From assembly GCA_003149575.1 (NCBI GenBank), contig QCWG01000001.1:215183-279182 (forward strand): a DNA stretch of 64,000 nt, given 5' to 3'. The position numbers and the translations under genes were made by a program. The notes beneath the pieces are model-generated. The model saw only the letters and a list, made by a program, of their open reading frames with translations. It was not told the origin of the DNA and did not search any database. Positions 40,884-50,464 of this stretch are shown piece after piece. Position 1 is the first letter of the stretch. Each line of letters begins with the position of its first letter. This DNA comes from Altererythrobacter sp. XM-24bin4. Lineage in GTDB: Bacteria > Pseudomonadota > Alphaproteobacteria > Sphingomonadales > Sphingomonadaceae.

Positions 40884-41644
40884 TACTCAGCTGGCGATGT
40901 CAGCTCTTCTTCAATCGCGGTTTGCCACTCTCCCTGATAGAGATACTCGGCCATAATATGCTTGGTGCCATCAGCTTTGTGCTCCCAGCGCCAACGCAAG
41001 GTGCCATCGGGTGACATGCCGCCGCCTCCAGGGTTGTCTTCAGCCAGCAACACCGCTAGCGGGGCCGGAACAGCCTCACCGCGTTTCGGGCAATCAGCGA
41101 TCATGCCTTGCACTGAATCGATAGCAGTCACGATGATCGCGCCTTTTTCCAGATCCTCGATTTCGCGATTGGCAGGCTGGGGAACATCCGGGCCATCCAC
41201 ACCGTAGATCCAGAGGTATTCGCGTTCTGGGCCACGCTCCCATACGGTCACATAGTTGCCAACGATACCCTGCGGTTCTTGATAGCGGCCTTGGCTGACC
41301 GCCAGTGTCGCATCGCAGCTGATTACAACCGCCTTCGGTCCCCAGGCTACGCTGGTTTCCGGATCACCGCCCAGGGTACCAAGCATTGCTGCGGCCGAAA
41401 CCGGGCCATTGCGCCCGTGATAGACAGCGCCGGGCGCCGCAAACTGGCCCGCAGCTGTGTATTGGCCGAGTTCCTTGGCCGCGCGTGCATATTCGAGCTC
41501 TCTTGCAACGACCTTGCTCGGTTGCGCTTCGCCTGGCGCACCCCGCAAGGCGCGGTCAATCACGTCCGGGCGCGGTCCGCGCGGTTGGTTTCCAGCACAA
41601 GCACTCAATGTGAGTGCGAGCATCAGGGCTGCGGCAATTTTCAT
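40883..41644 (-). CDS. Lipoprotein of unknown function
   Basis: A 253-residue protein with a lipobox LSAC (cysteine 16) after [12 protein letters not shown]. The first part (about 45-150) resembles a SnoaL/DUF4440-like fold ([45 protein letters not shown], then [21 protein letters not shown]). The second part is unrecognised, with [42 protein letters not shown]. The start overlaps the folD stop by 4 bases (ATGA), and the end is coupled to marC. Probably located in the periplasm. Function unknown. Confidence 0.75.
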   Translation of the reverse strand: MKIAAALMLALTLSACAGNQPRGPRPDVIDRALRGAPGEAQPSKVVARELEYARAAKELGQYTAAGQFAAPGAVYHGRNGPVSAAAMLGTLGGDPETSVAWGPKAVVISCDATLAVSQGRYQEPQGIVGNYVTVWERGPEREYLWIYGVDGPDVPQPANREIEDLEKGAIIVTAIDSVQGMIADCPKRGEAVPAPLAVLLAEDNPGGGGMSPDGTLRWRWEHKADGTKHIMAEYLYQGEWQTAIEEELTSPAE

Positions 41645-42534
41645 AGCGATTCCGGCACATCGAGGCCCGCGTTGCGGTAAGCCGCAACGAGCGTGTTCCT
41701 CAGCAACACAGCAATTGTCATTGGACCGACGCCGCCGGGTACCGGGGTGATCGCACTCGCAACTTCGCTCGCACCGCCAAAATCGACGTCCCCGACAAGC
41801 CTGCCCTTTTCCTTACCCGGTTCTGGTGGCAGTCGATTGATCCCGACATCGATCACCGTCGCACCGGGTTTGAGCCATTGGGCCTTGACCATTTCTGCTC
41901 TGCCTACCGCAGCCACAACGATATCTGCGCGGCGTACGACAGCGGGCAGATCCTTGGTCCGACTGTGCGCTATCGTCACTGTCGCATTAGCATCGAGCAA
42001 CAGCTGCGCCATCGGCTTTCCGACAATGTTGGAGCGGCCAATGACAACCGCCTCAAGGCCTGACAGATCACCCAATCTGTCTGTCAGCAGCATGATACAG
42101 CCAAGCGGCGTGCAAGGGACAAACCCTTTCTGCCCGACCGACAATCGGCCTGCGTTGATCACATGGAAGCCATCGACATCTTTGTCAGGGCTGATTGCGG
42201 AGATGATGGCTTGCTCGTCCAGATGATCGGGCAGCGGCAATTGCACCAGAATGCCATCGACGGCCGGATCATTGTTGAGCTGTTCGACCAGCACGAGCAA
42301 GTCTGCCTCACTCGTGTCATCAGGCAGACGATGCTCGAAACTCGCCATATTGGAGGCGAGCGTAGCCTTGCCCTTGCTGCCAACATAAACCTGGCTTGCG
42401 GGGTCATCACCGACCAGCACAACTGCAAGTCCGGCCTTGTAGCCAGCCGCGGCTTCAAATTCGGCTGCCATCACCCCCACACGCTCCCGCAAGTTCGCAG
42501 CGAAGGCTTTTCCGTCAATCCTTGTCGCGCTCAT
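41641..42534 (-). CDS. folD: Bifunctional methylenetetrahydrofolate dehydrogenase / methenyltetrahydrofolate cyclohydrolase
   Basis: Interconverts 5,10-methylene- and 10-formyl-tetrahydrofolate with NADP in the cytoplasm, supplying one-carbon units. 297 residues. Diagnostic blocks are [18 protein letters not shown] with the catalytic Tyr-x-x-x-Lys, [36 protein letters not shown], and [17 protein letters not shown], with the C-terminal [20 protein letters not shown]. All active-site segments are intact. It lies 11 bases after yggT and its stop overlaps the next gene by 4 bases. Confidence 0.96.
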   Translation of the reverse strand: MSATRIDGKAFAANLRERVGVMAAEFEAAAGYKAGLAVVLVGDDPASQVYVGSKGKATLASNMASFEHRLPDDTSEADLLVLVEQLNNDPAVDGILVQLPLPDHLDEQAIISAISPDKDVDGFHVINAGRLSVGQKGFVPCTPLGCIMLLTDRLGDLSGLEAVVIGRSNIVGKPMAQLLLDANATVTIAHSRTKDLPAVVRRADIVVAAVGRAEMVKAQWLKPGATVIDVGINRLPPEPGKEKGRLVGDVDFGGASEVASAITPVPGGVGPMTIAVLLRNTLVAAYRNAGLDVPESL

Positions 42535-42545
42535 AGAGTTGGCAC

Positions 42546-42821
42546 CTAAACCGCGCTGCGCACGACCACCATCAGGATCTGCATCCCTATGATCAGAACC
42601 AGCGGAGAGAAATCAATCGCACCTGTTTGCGGCAAGACATTGCGGATCGGGCGCAGCACCGGATCCAGCAAGCGTTGGATCGAATTGTAGAATGCCATCA
42701 GAAAATCGTTCGACGCATTCACTACATTGAAGGCAAACAGCAACCCGATGATAAACTGTATGATGATCAGCATGATCAGTGCTGAAGTGAGGATCGAAAG
42801 TATCTCGTAAATGACAAGCAT
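42546..42821 (-). CDS. YggT family membrane protein
   Basis: A 91-residue integral membrane protein with two hydrophobic helices ([23 protein letters not shown] and [21 protein letters not shown]) and the conserved [40 protein letters not shown] motif. The family may help in cell shape, osmotic response or membrane protein assembly, but its role is unsettled. It lies 11 bases upstream of folD and 110 bases after argB on the same strand. Confidence 0.9.
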   Translation of the reverse strand: MLVIYEILSILTSALIMLIIIQFIIGLLFAFNVVNASNDFLMAFYNSIQRLLDPVLRPIRNVLPQTGAIDFSPLVLIIGMQILMVVVRSAV

Positions 42822-42931
42822 CTATCGTCTTTCCGTTGTTTGCGTCCCGCAATGCGTGTTACACAAGTAATACGCCTACGGCCAGTGTTTCCAGCCCATT
42901 ATCCCGGTATCTTGCCCAGCTAGCCGATTGC

Positions 42932-43828
42932 TCAGGCGCGCACCAGTGTGCCCGCACCGCGCGCTGTGAAGAATTCGAGCAACATTGCATGCGGAACGCG
43001 TCCGTCGAGAACGACCGCCGCTTCACAACCAGCTTTTACCGCTGACACGCAGGTTTCCAGCTTCGGAATCATCCCGCCGAAGATTGTGCCGTCCTCCTTG
43101 AGGCTGGCGATGTCAGCCGGCGACAAATCGGTCAGCAAGGCGCCGCCTTTGTCGAGCACGCCCGCTACATCGGTCAGCAGCAACAACCGCGCTGCGCCCA
43201 GCGCCGATGCAATCGCGCCGGCCATGGTGTCCGCATTGATGTTATAGGTATTGCCTTCAGCATCGGCCGCGATAGGCGCGATCACCGGGATCATGCCCGA
43301 TGCAACAGCGGTGTCGATAATTGAGGTATCGACATGCTCGGGCTCTCCGACAAAACCCAAATCCACCGCCCGCTCGATATTGCTATCGGGATCGCGGGTG
43401 GTCCGTTCCACCTTTTTCGCGCGAACAAGATTGCCGTCCTTGCCGGAAATTCCAATTGCTTTGCCGCCAGCGCTGGCCAGCCAGCCAACCAATTTTTTGT
43501 TGATCGCGCCGGACAAGACCATTTCAGCTACCTCGGCAGTCGCCTTGTCAGTGACCCTCAAGCCGTCGACGAATGTGGATTCAACGCCTAGCTTCGCGAG
43601 CATCGCGCCGATTTGGGGTCCGCCGCCGTGCACCACCACAGGATTGATGCCGACTGCCCTGAGCAAGACGATATCCTCTGCGAAATCACGCGCAGCCTCC
43701 GGATCGCCCATCGCGTGCCCGCCATACTTCACCACGAAGGTACGGCCGGCATAACGCTGAAAATAGGGCAGCGCTTCGATCAGCACTTCCGCCTTTGCCA
43801 GCATGTTGGAATCGCTACTCGCGCTCAT
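42932..43828 (-). CDS. argB: Acetylglutamate kinase
   Basis: Phosphorylates N-acetylglutamate in the second step of arginine biosynthesis. The ATG at 43828 (AGGAG 8 bases upstream) gives 298 residues and [42 protein letters not shown]; the frame from 43900 has 24 more codons. The nucleotide-binding lysine in VVKYGGHAM, the GGGPQIG loop in [13 protein letters not shown] and the acetylglutamate site [21 protein letters not shown] are all present. The N-terminal helix ([10 protein letters not shown]) suggests the hexameric, arginine-sensitive form. It is the first gene of a probable operon with yggT and folD. Confidence 0.95.
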   Translation of the reverse strand: MSASSDSNMLAKAEVLIEALPYFQRYAGRTFVVKYGGHAMGDPEAARDFAEDIVLLRAVGINPVVVHGGGPQIGAMLAKLGVESTFVDGLRVTDKATAEVAEMVLSGAINKKLVGWLASAGGKAIGISGKDGNLVRAKKVERTTRDPDSNIERAVDLGFVGEPEHVDTSIIDTAVASGMIPVIAPIAADAEGNTYNINADTMAGAIASALGAARLLLLTDVAGVLDKGGALLTDLSPADIASLKEDGTIFGGMIPKLETCVSAVKAGCEAAVVLDGRVPHAMLLEFFTARGAGTLVRA

Positions 43829-44565
43829 CGCGCTTCTCCTACCCTGAAATTCGCTTGGGTGACCTAGCTTTGCGCTTAGCTGTTTGCAGAAAAAGTGCAA
43901 AGCATGATCATAGCCAGTAACTTTTCATAAGGGGCTGGCGAATTGCCAGATGTCTGTCCCGTTTCGGGATATCGTGACTTGAAGATCCAAAGGAATGATA
44001 CCACGAAAACCCAACAGATCAAAGGTGGCTTTGCAGTCGCTATGGCCGCTGGTCTTGCTGCGGCACGTTCACCAGCAGCTAAAAATGCTGACACTAGCGC
44101 ATACGCGACCATCGTGGCTGGAGAAGCAACCCAAGTCGCTGTTTCTGACGTCAGCTTTAAAAGCGATGGTAAGCCCGACAAATGCTAAGGCATCTCGCTA
44201 GCCCGCCAGATTGATTGCGACGCCAACCCCGGCACATGCTACGCTGGCACCAGCACTGTCGATCACCTTTCGGGCAGGCGAAAAGAGCAAACCGCCTTCA
44301 AACCATTCGGTTTCGCTTAGCTCTCTCGGATTCGATGTGTTCAGCTTATGCGGATCGCCCATGCGCCATAAGTAGTGCTAGAGCGTTCACGAACCGTATT
44401 TTCGATGCGCGCACGGTAGGTATTCACAGTTGTCGCTAGGTGGGTGTTAGATGAACCGAAATAGCCCCGCCCCTGACAAGACCGCGACACAATTTCCAAC
44501 TGCACTGGCATTCGAATGTTCAACACATTTCTGTTCGGACTTTCGTGCCGCGCCCGGCCTTTCCT
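43829..44565. other. Intergenic stretch, possibly holding a decayed gene
   Basis: No intact gene was seen. In one plus-strand frame, 43943-44188 reads as a small Ala-rich, exported-looking protein (GGFAVAMAAGLAAA), then stops and continues after a TAA with GISLARQIDCDANPGTCYAG. That text, with two spaced cysteines, looks like a degraded secreted protein. A minus-strand frame at 44341-44526 also runs open. Neither has a ribosome-binding site that I trust. Confidence 0.3.
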
Positions 44566-45624
44566 TCACTCCGCCGCTTGCATCCCTTCGGCACCTTCGA
44601 ACATATCGGGGCCGTTATCGACTGACTCTTCGTCGTTCGTGGCTTTTGCCTTCTGGCGCTTGTCGAAGTTTGACCACACGTCCTGCCAATTGCCTTTCGT
44701 TGCACCCTTCGAATATTCGGTTGCGCGGGTTTCGAAGAAGTTTGCATGCTCCACGCCGTTGATCAGCGGGGCGAGCCACGGCAGCGGGTGATCCTCCACC
44801 ATATAGATCGGCTGCAGGCCCAGCTGGCCCAGGCGCCAGTCCGCAATATAGCGGATGTACTTCTTGATTTCCTTCGCGGTCATCCCGCTAACCGGGCCCA
44901 TTTCAAAGGCGAGATCGATGAAGTTGTCTTCTAGACGCACCGACTTCTGGCAGATGTCGATAATGTCTTCTTTCACCGCCTTGGTGTAGCAATCGCGTTC
45001 CTTCACGAATTCGTGGAACATGCGGATGATGCCTTCGCAATGCAGGCTTTCATCGCGGATCGACCAGCTGACGATCTGCCCCATGCCCTTCATCTTGTTG
45101 AAGCGCGGGAAGTTCATCAGCATGGCGAAGCTCGCGAATAGCTGCATGCCTTCAGTAAAGCCGCCAAACATCGCAAGCGTGCGGGCAATATCCTCGTCCG
45201 TGTCAACGCCGAATTGCTGCATGTAATTGTGCTTGTCAGCCATTTCCTCATACTCGAGGAAGGCGCTGTATTCGCTTTCAGGCATGCCGATCGTGTCGAG
45301 CAGATGCGAATAGGCCGCGATATGCACTGTTTCCATATTGGAGAACGCCGTCAGCATCATCTTGATTTCGGTCGGCTTGAACACGCGGCCGTATTTGTCG
45401 TGGTAGCAATCCTGCACCTCGACATCGGCCTGTGTGAAGAAGCGGAAGATCTGCGTGAGCAGATTGCGCTCATGCTCGGTGATCTTCTGCGCCCAGTCAC
45501 GACAGTCTTCGCCCAGCGGTACTTCTTCCGGCATCCAGTGGATCTGTTGCTGGCGTTTCCAGAACTCGTAAGCCCATGGATATTCAAAGGGCTTGTAGGT
45601 CTTACGAGCTTCGAGCAACGACAT
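44566..45624 (-). CDS. nrdB: Ribonucleoside-diphosphate reductase, beta subunit (class Ia)
   Basis: The radical-generating subunit, 352 residues. ATG 45624 with GGAGAA upstream gives MSLLEARKTYKPFEYPWAYEFWKRQQQIHW; the open frame to 45846 is not coding. Iron ligands and tyrosyl site are seen: aspartate in GEDCRDWAQ, then METVHIAAYSHLL with Glu, His and the radical Tyr in E. coli spacing, and SIRDESLHCEG with the second Glu and His. NrdB is encoded 2.8 kb from nrdA, with a permease and small genes between. No ATP-cone is attached. The upstream 380 bases hold its promoter; I did not find a convincing NrdR box pair. Confidence 0.96.
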   Translation of the reverse strand: MSLLEARKTYKPFEYPWAYEFWKRQQQIHWMPEEVPLGEDCRDWAQKITEHERNLLTQIFRFFTQADVEVQDCYHDKYGRVFKPTEIKMMLTAFSNMETVHIAAYSHLLDTIGMPESEYSAFLEYEEMADKHNYMQQFGVDTDEDIARTLAMFGGFTEGMQLFASFAMLMNFPRFNKMKGMGQIVSWSIRDESLHCEGIIRMFHEFVKERDCYTKAVKEDIIDICQKSVRLEDNFIDLAFEMGPVSGMTAKEIKKYIRYIADWRLGQLGLQPIYMVEDHPLPWLAPLINGVEHANFFETRATEYSKGATKGNWQDVWSNFDKRQKAKATNDEESVDNGPDMFEGAEGMQAAE

Positions 45625-46004
45625 GTGGTGTTCTCCGATGAAATAGTGCGAATGACCCGTATAGGGAATCATCTGCGCAAGTCGATAGCAAGAGGCACGT
45701 ATCTGCTGGGGATAGAACGTGCTTTTTTTGAGTCGAAATGCGGCGAGTTGCAGGCTGTGCAATGGCGTGCGTTGCATCTGAAGCAAGGTGCGGTGCGAGC
45801 CGAGGTATCGGGCGAACGGAAACCGAAATGAGACACTGATTCGCAATCCTTATATTCGTGTTAACCACTACTCGCGGTTTGGAGCCTCATGCTAACCATA
45901 GAAAACTCCAGAAATCCTGCATTTTCGGGGCTTTAGGAGATGTTTAATGGGTCTGACGGTAAGAAATTGGCATCGCACGCAAAGCATCACCACACACCTT
46001 TGCA
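45625..46004. other. Upstream region of nrdB
   Basis: About 380 bases with no gene I trust. It must contain the nrdB promoter on the minus strand. The frame that runs upstream from nrdB to 45846 has poor coding character. No NrdR-type paired boxes were recognised by eye. Confidence 0.4.
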
Positions 46005-46334
46005 TTGCGCGAAGAAATTGACACGGCTCTTAGAAGCAAGGTCGATTTCGATTCGTGGTCGGCGCAGCTGAAAGAAGCGCAAGCGTATCGCACTCGCAAA
46101 GACGAATTTACCCTACTGCGGTTCCAGTTGATCGTAGGTCTGGTAATCAGTGCACTCACACTGATGTGGGGCTGGTTTGCAGTGCCCGGCCAGTTCGACG
46201 ATGATTTTCAGACTTACTGCAGGGGGAACGTCGCCGCGCCTGACCGTGTTACTCAGACGGCCAAGGCCAGTAAAATGGTTGCAAGAGTGGCGACGATCGG
46301 CACCACCACTGTCACCACGCCCACATCCTTGTAA
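46005..46334 (+). CDS. Possible small membrane protein or remnant
   Basis: A 109-codon frame from a TTG start. Residues about 1-40 are charged and helical (REEIDTALRSKVDFDSWSAQLKEAQAYRTRKDEF), followed by one hydrophobic segment FQLIVGLVISALTLMWGWFAV. This looks like real protein. The last 27 codons overlap the end of the convergent GntP gene in antisense, so the natural end may be earlier and the gene damaged. No clear ribosome-binding site. Confidence 0.33.
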   Translation: MREEIDTALRSKVDFDSWSAQLKEAQAYRTRKDEFTLLRFQLIVGLVISALTLMWGWFAVPGQFDDDFQTYCRGNVAAPDRVTQTAKASKMVARVATIGTTTVTTPTSL

Positions 46335-47605
46335 GCCTGCTTGTGGGTCAATTGCGTGATGGTCAGCATCGCGATCACCGCACCGCAATGGGGCAGCGAG
46401 TCGAGCCCGCCGCTTGCCATTGCCGCCAGCCGGTGCAATTCTTCAGGCGCGATTCCGAGCGCTAGAAAATCATCAGCCAGTGTCGCCATGAAAATCTGCA
46501 ATCCACCCGAAGATGAGCCGGTGATCCCAGACACGGTGCTGGCAGCGGCGAACATCGACATCATCGGCGGCAGATCGAGGCCGAGCACAGTTTCTGTAAA
46601 AAGCGCAAATCCGCCAGTTTGTGCCACGACGCCGCCGAAACCGATAACTGCGCTGGTCGCCATTAGCGGCATGATCGAATCTTGCGTGCCATCACCCAGC
46701 AGGCGCATGGGTGCACGCCGCGCCGCTGGAAACAGCACCAGCGCAACAAGGCTGGCCAGAACCAGTGCAAAGCTGGGCCAGATCACAGGCTGGGCATTAG
46801 CAAAGGCGATGACGGCGTTGTCGCTTTCAGCCCCGCCCAGCAGGCGCGGCGCAAGAATTGTCGCAATCACCAGCGACAGCGGGAAGATGGCCAGCGGCCA
46901 AGGAGGCATGTCATGGGCGATATCGTTCAGATCCGGAATGACATCTCGCGGACCGGCTTCAAACCCTTCGCCATTCGCGCGAGCCTTGACCCGCTCCCGC
47001 TCGAGATAGGCCATGCCCAGCAAGAACATGAGCGCGCCTCCGAAAATGCCCAGCAGCGGAGCTGCAAATAGATCGGTGCCCAGCTTCAATGTGGGGATCA
47101 CATTGTGGATTGATGGCGTGCCGGGAAACGCGGTCAAGGTGAACGTGCCCGCACCCAGTGCGAGCGCACCGCAAAGCAATCGCTTGGGAATGTCCGCTTC
47201 TTTCATCAACCGGAGGCCAAGCGGATACATTGCAAAGATCACCACGAATACGACCACGCCGCCATAGGTCAGGAGGGCGCAAGCCAGCACTGCGATCCAC
47301 AGCGCACGATGCGCACCCAGCGCACGCACCATCGCCATGGCGATCGATGTCGCCGCGTGACTTTCGCCCATGATCTTACCGAATACAGCGCCCGCAGCAA
47401 ACAGCAGGAAGAACCGCCCGGCAAAGGTGAACGCGCCCAGATTTCCGGAGAGGTAGCCATCGGTTATGCTGTCCGCGACCGGGAGCGCATTAGTCACTAT
47501 CACCACCAGTGCACAGAGTATCGAAGCAAAGATGATGTTCACATCGCGCAGCGCCAGCCAGATCAGCAGGCCAAGGCCCGCGATGAGTCCCAACAATCCG
47601 ATCAT
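46253..47605 (-). CDS. GntP family permease (gluconate/organic acid:proton symporter)
   Basis: A 450-residue inner-membrane transporter with about twelve hydrophobic segments. Family features include GRFFLLFAAGAVFGKIMGESHAATSIA, YGGVVVFVVIFAMYPLGLRLMKEADIPKRL, TFTLTAFPGTPSIHNVIPT and MSMFAAASTVSGITGSSSGGLQIF. GntP members carry gluconate, and relatives carry fructuronate, glycerate or hydroxybutyrate; the substrate here is open. It lies between nrdB and nrdA on the same strand, an unusual place. A lipoprotein and small membrane protein genes precede it with short gaps. Confidence 0.9.
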   Translation of the reverse strand: MIGLLGLIAGLGLLIWLALRDVNIIFASILCALVVIVTNALPVADSITDGYLSGNLGAFTFAGRFFLLFAAGAVFGKIMGESHAATSIAMAMVRALGAHRALWIAVLACALLTYGGVVVFVVIFAMYPLGLRLMKEADIPKRLLCGALALGAGTFTLTAFPGTPSIHNVIPTLKLGTDLFAAPLLGIFGGALMFLLGMAYLERERVKARANGEGFEAGPRDVIPDLNDIAHDMPPWPLAIFPLSLVIATILAPRLLGGAESDNAVIAFANAQPVIWPSFALVLASLVALVLFPAARRAPMRLLGDGTQDSIMPLMATSAVIGFGGVVAQTGGFALFTETVLGLDLPPMMSMFAAASTVSGITGSSSGGLQIFMATLADDFLALGIAPEELHRLAAMASGGLDSLPHCGAVIAMLTITQLTHKQAYKDVGVVTVVVPIVATLATILLALAV

Positions 47606-47635
47606 CGCATTCCCCTCAGCGGCTATTGGCCGATA

Positions 47636-47926
47636 TTATTTGGATCTCTTCTTCGAGCTAAACCAGCTGCCGCCACCCAGTACCGTTACGCCAATGAAAA
47701 AGCCAAAGTCGTACCAGCCGCCATTATTGGGCACGGCATAAACCGCGATATCGGGATCGAACAACGAACCGATCCAGGCAAACGGGAAAACAAAGCCGTG
47801 CCATAGTCCCCACAAGAAGCCTGGCGAACCGCCTTCGCGCATGACACCTTCGTCGATCTGGCTAGCACATGCAGACACCAGAAGAGCGATCATGCAGGCT
47901 GTGACAATTCTCGAGGTTTTGGTCAT
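47636..47926 (-). CDS. Small lipoprotein
   Basis: A 96-residue protein with lipobox VSAC (cysteine 20) after MTKTSRIVTACMIALL. The mature part has a hydrophobic, aromatic stretch (GFLWGLWHGFVFPFAWIGSLF) and another (YDFGFFIGVTVLGGGSWFSS), so it may also span the membrane. Similar proteins with a GxxxGFxxGLWHGxIxPFxxI pattern are widespread in bacteria and lack a known role. It lies 30 bases upstream of the GntP gene. Confidence 0.65.
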   Translation of the reverse strand: MTKTSRIVTACMIALLVSACASQIDEGVMREGGSPGFLWGLWHGFVFPFAWIGSLFDPDIAVYAVPNNGGWYDFGFFIGVTVLGGGSWFSSKKRSK

Positions 47927-47937
47927 ATCGATTGCTC

Positions 47938-48120
47938 TTATGCGGCGGGCATGAGCCGCAGGATGATGAACCAGATCACGCTAATCATCATGACGGCCAT
48001 AATGGCGTACATCATCATCATGCCGCGGCCCTTTTGCTGCCCGCGTATGGTTTGCACGGCTTTTCCCATGATCACTAATGCGATGATTGTGCCGACAACG
48101 CCGATCCAGAACGGGTCCAA
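47938..48120 (-). CDS. Small membrane protein of 60 residues
   Basis: Two hydrophobic segments (FWIGVVGTIIALVIMGKAV and MMMYAIMAVMMISVIWFIIL) joined by QTIRGQQKGRGM, a Met-rich hairpin membrane protein. It lies 11 bases upstream of the small lipoprotein gene on the same strand. I recognise no family. Regular spacing and clean membrane pattern support it as a real gene. Confidence 0.5.
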   Translation of the reverse strand: MDPFWIGVVGTIIALVIMGKAVQTIRGQQKGRGMMMMYAIMAVMMISVIWFIILRLMPAA

Positions 48121-48149
48121 CTGCTTCTCCCCTCAATACCGGGGCGCAG

Positions 48150-48296
48150 TCAGAACATCTGAACCGCGCCGGCACCCGGTACGATAACGGTCAGAATAAT
48201 ATAGGCAAGCGGGGGATGCGAAACTGACACCAGCGCGAGCAGATTGAACAGGCTTTCGCTGATCTCGCCGCGCGCCAGCCTCATGCGGAATGCCAT
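48150..48296 (-). CDS. Possible small membrane protein, start uncertain
   Basis: A frame that reads FLPLILAAVAIIDLMAFRMRLARGEISESLFNLLALVSVSHPPLAYIILTVIVPG has two hydrophobic stretches, clearly membrane-like. The first ATG is at 48296 (48 residues), which cuts the first segment. No start codon is available further upstream before the nrdA terminator. It may be 5'-truncated or use an unusual start. Confidence 0.35.
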   Translation of the reverse strand: MAFRMRLARGEISESLFNLLALVSVSHPPLAYIILTVIVPGAGAVQMF

Positions 48297-48339
48297 CAGA
48301 TCGATGATCGCGACTGCCGCGAGGATGAGGGGTAGGAAG

Positions 48340-48370
48340 AAGCCCCCGCAAGCATTGCTTGTGGGGGCTT
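48340..48370 (-). terminator. Intrinsic terminator after nrdA
   Basis: AAGCCCCC pairs with GGGGGCTT, and CAAGC with GCTTG inside, separated by a single mismatch and a three-base loop (ATT on the plus strand). It lies 25 bases after the nrdA stop codon on the minus strand. Confidence 0.8.
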
Positions 48371-48394
48371 GAATTCTGAACGGTCAAGAAAGAA

Positions 48395-50464
48395 CTACTG
48401 ACAGGCTAGGCATTCCTCGTAATCGGTCTGCTGCTCGCCAAGTTCAGCTTTCAGTTCGATCTTCTGCGCGTGCGAGGTGTTGTCCGCTTCCACGCCGCCA
48501 GCAAAGCCAGCGCGCTGAACCGACTTCGAACGGAGATAGTACAGCGACTTGATGCCCTTCTCCCACGCCTGGAAGTGCAGCTGCATCAGATCCCATTTCT
48601 CGACATCGGCCGGAATGAACAGGTTCAGCGACTGCGCCTGATCAACATAAGGCGCGCGATCGGCGGCGAATTCCAGCAGCCAGCGCTGATCGATTTCGAA
48701 GCTGGTCCTGAAGGTCGCCTTTTCTTCCACGCTGAGGAAATCGAGATGCTGAACGCTGCCGCCCTTCTCAAGAATCGAGTTCCATACGGCGACCGAATCC
48801 TTGCTCTTCTCGCGCAGGACTTTCTCGAGATAGGGGTTCTTCACGATGAAGCTGCCCGACAGGGTTTTGTGCGTATAGATATTCGCCGGGATCGGCTCGA
48901 TACATGCGCTGGTGCCGCCGCAGATGATGCTGATAGACGCGGTCGGTGCGATCGCCATCTTGCAGCTGAAACGCTCCATCGCGCCCATTTCTTCCGCATC
49001 CGGACACGCGCCGCGTTCCTGCGCCAGCAGCATGCTGGCTTCTGATGCCTTGCCCTGAATATGCTTGAACATCTTCAGGTTCCACACTTTCGCCATCGGG
49101 CTTTCGAAACCGATGTTCTTGGACTGGAGGAAAGAGTGGAAGCCCATCACGCCAAGGCCAACCGAACGTTCCCGCTCGGCCGAATATTTCGCGCGCGCCA
49201 TCTCGTCAGGGGCGCGGTCGATATAGTCCTGCAGGACATTGTCGAGAAAACGCATTACGTCCTCGATGAAGGTCTTGTTGCCTTCCCACTCTTCCCACTT
49301 TTCAAGGTTGAGTGACGAAAGGCAGCATACCGCCGTGCGGTCATTGCCCAAGTGATCGATACCGGTTGGCAGCGTGATTTCCGAACACAGGTTCGACGTT
49401 GAAACCTTGAGGCCCAATTCGCGATGATGCTTGGGCATCATGCGGTTCACTGTGTCAGAGAACACGATGTAAGGCTCGCCAGTTGCAAGACGTGTCTCGA
49501 CCAGCTTCTGGAACAACGAGCGCGCATCGACTGTGGCGCGAACGCTGCCATCGCGCGGTGACTTCAGATCGAACTCTGCGCCATCGCGCACAGCTACCAT
49601 GAATTCATCGGTCAGCAGCACGCCGTGGTGCAGGTTCAGCGCTTTGCGGTTGAAGTCACCGGAGGGTTTACGGATCTCGAGAAATTCTTCGATCTCCGGA
49701 TGCGATACATCCAGATAGCAAGCGGCCGAGCCGCGCCGTAGCGAGCCTTGCGAAATCGCAAGGGTCAGCGAATCCATCACACGCACGAAAGGAATGATGC
49801 CGCTGGTCTTGCCGTTGAGGCCAACCGGCTCACCAATGCCGCGCACGTGGCCCCAATAGGTGCCGATGCCGCCGCCCTTGGACGCGAGCCATACATTCTC
49901 GTTCCAGGTGCCAACGATGCCATCCAGACTGTCGCTGACAGAGTTCAGATAACAGCTGATCGGCAGACCGCGTGTGGTGCCGCCATTCGACAGCACTGGC
50001 GTCGCCGGCATGAACCACAAATTCGAAATATAGTCATAGAGACGCTGAGCGTGCTCCTGATCATCGGCGTAAGCATCTGCAACGCGCGCAAACAGATCCT
50101 GATAGCTTTCTCCGGGCAGGAGGTAGCGATCGGTCAAAGTCTCCTTGCCGAATTCGGTCAGGTTCGCGTCGCGTGCATCGTCTGTGACGATTGTGAAGCG
50201 GCGATCATTGACCTTCTTGCTGTCAATATCGCCTGCCGCATTGCTCGCCACAGCTGCCATGGCGCCAGCCAGCACTTCGCCCGCCTTCTCCGCGACCAGC
50301 GCGTCTGTACCCTTGTCTTCGCTTTCAATTGCCACTGCCTTTTTGGCCTTATCTGCCTTGCCGGAGGTCGAGGCCTTTGCCTTGCTCTTGGTTTCTGTAT
50401 CCACGGCGTTGTCCGCGTCCTGATCCAGTCCCATTGCTGCCTCGTCGCCAGTCCGAAAATCCAT
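48395..50464 (-). CDS. nrdA: Ribonucleoside-diphosphate reductase, alpha subunit (class Ia), no ATP-cone
   Basis: The catalytic subunit, 689 residues. Active-site text: PISCYLNSVSDSL with the first redox cysteine, STSNLCSEI with the Asn-x-Cys-x-Glu radical-site triad, AVCCLSSLNL with the second cysteine, and the C-terminal ECLACQ exchange pair. The N-terminal 80 residues are Ala/Lys/Glu/Asp-rich low complexity (KSKAKASTSGKADKAKKA), and the usual ATP-cone regulatory domain is not seen. So activity control by dATP must be absent or different. A terminator follows. The nrdB gene is 2.8 kb downstream. Confidence 0.95.
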   Translation of the reverse strand: MDFRTGDEAAMGLDQDADNAVDTETKSKAKASTSGKADKAKKAVAIESEDKGTDALVAEKAGEVLAGAMAAVASNAAGDIDSKKVNDRRFTIVTDDARDANLTEFGKETLTDRYLLPGESYQDLFARVADAYADDQEHAQRLYDYISNLWFMPATPVLSNGGTTRGLPISCYLNSVSDSLDGIVGTWNENVWLASKGGGIGTYWGHVRGIGEPVGLNGKTSGIIPFVRVMDSLTLAISQGSLRRGSAACYLDVSHPEIEEFLEIRKPSGDFNRKALNLHHGVLLTDEFMVAVRDGAEFDLKSPRDGSVRATVDARSLFQKLVETRLATGEPYIVFSDTVNRMMPKHHRELGLKVSTSNLCSEITLPTGIDHLGNDRTAVCCLSSLNLEKWEEWEGNKTFIEDVMRFLDNVLQDYIDRAPDEMARAKYSAERERSVGLGVMGFHSFLQSKNIGFESPMAKVWNLKMFKHIQGKASEASMLLAQERGACPDAEEMGAMERFSCKMAIAPTASISIICGGTSACIEPIPANIYTHKTLSGSFIVKNPYLEKVLREKSKDSVAVWNSILEKGGSVQHLDFLSVEEKATFRTSFEIDQRWLLEFAADRAPYVDQAQSLNLFIPADVEKWDLMQLHFQAWEKGIKSLYYLRSKSVQRAGFAGGVEADNTSHAQKIELKAELGEQQTDYEECLACQ

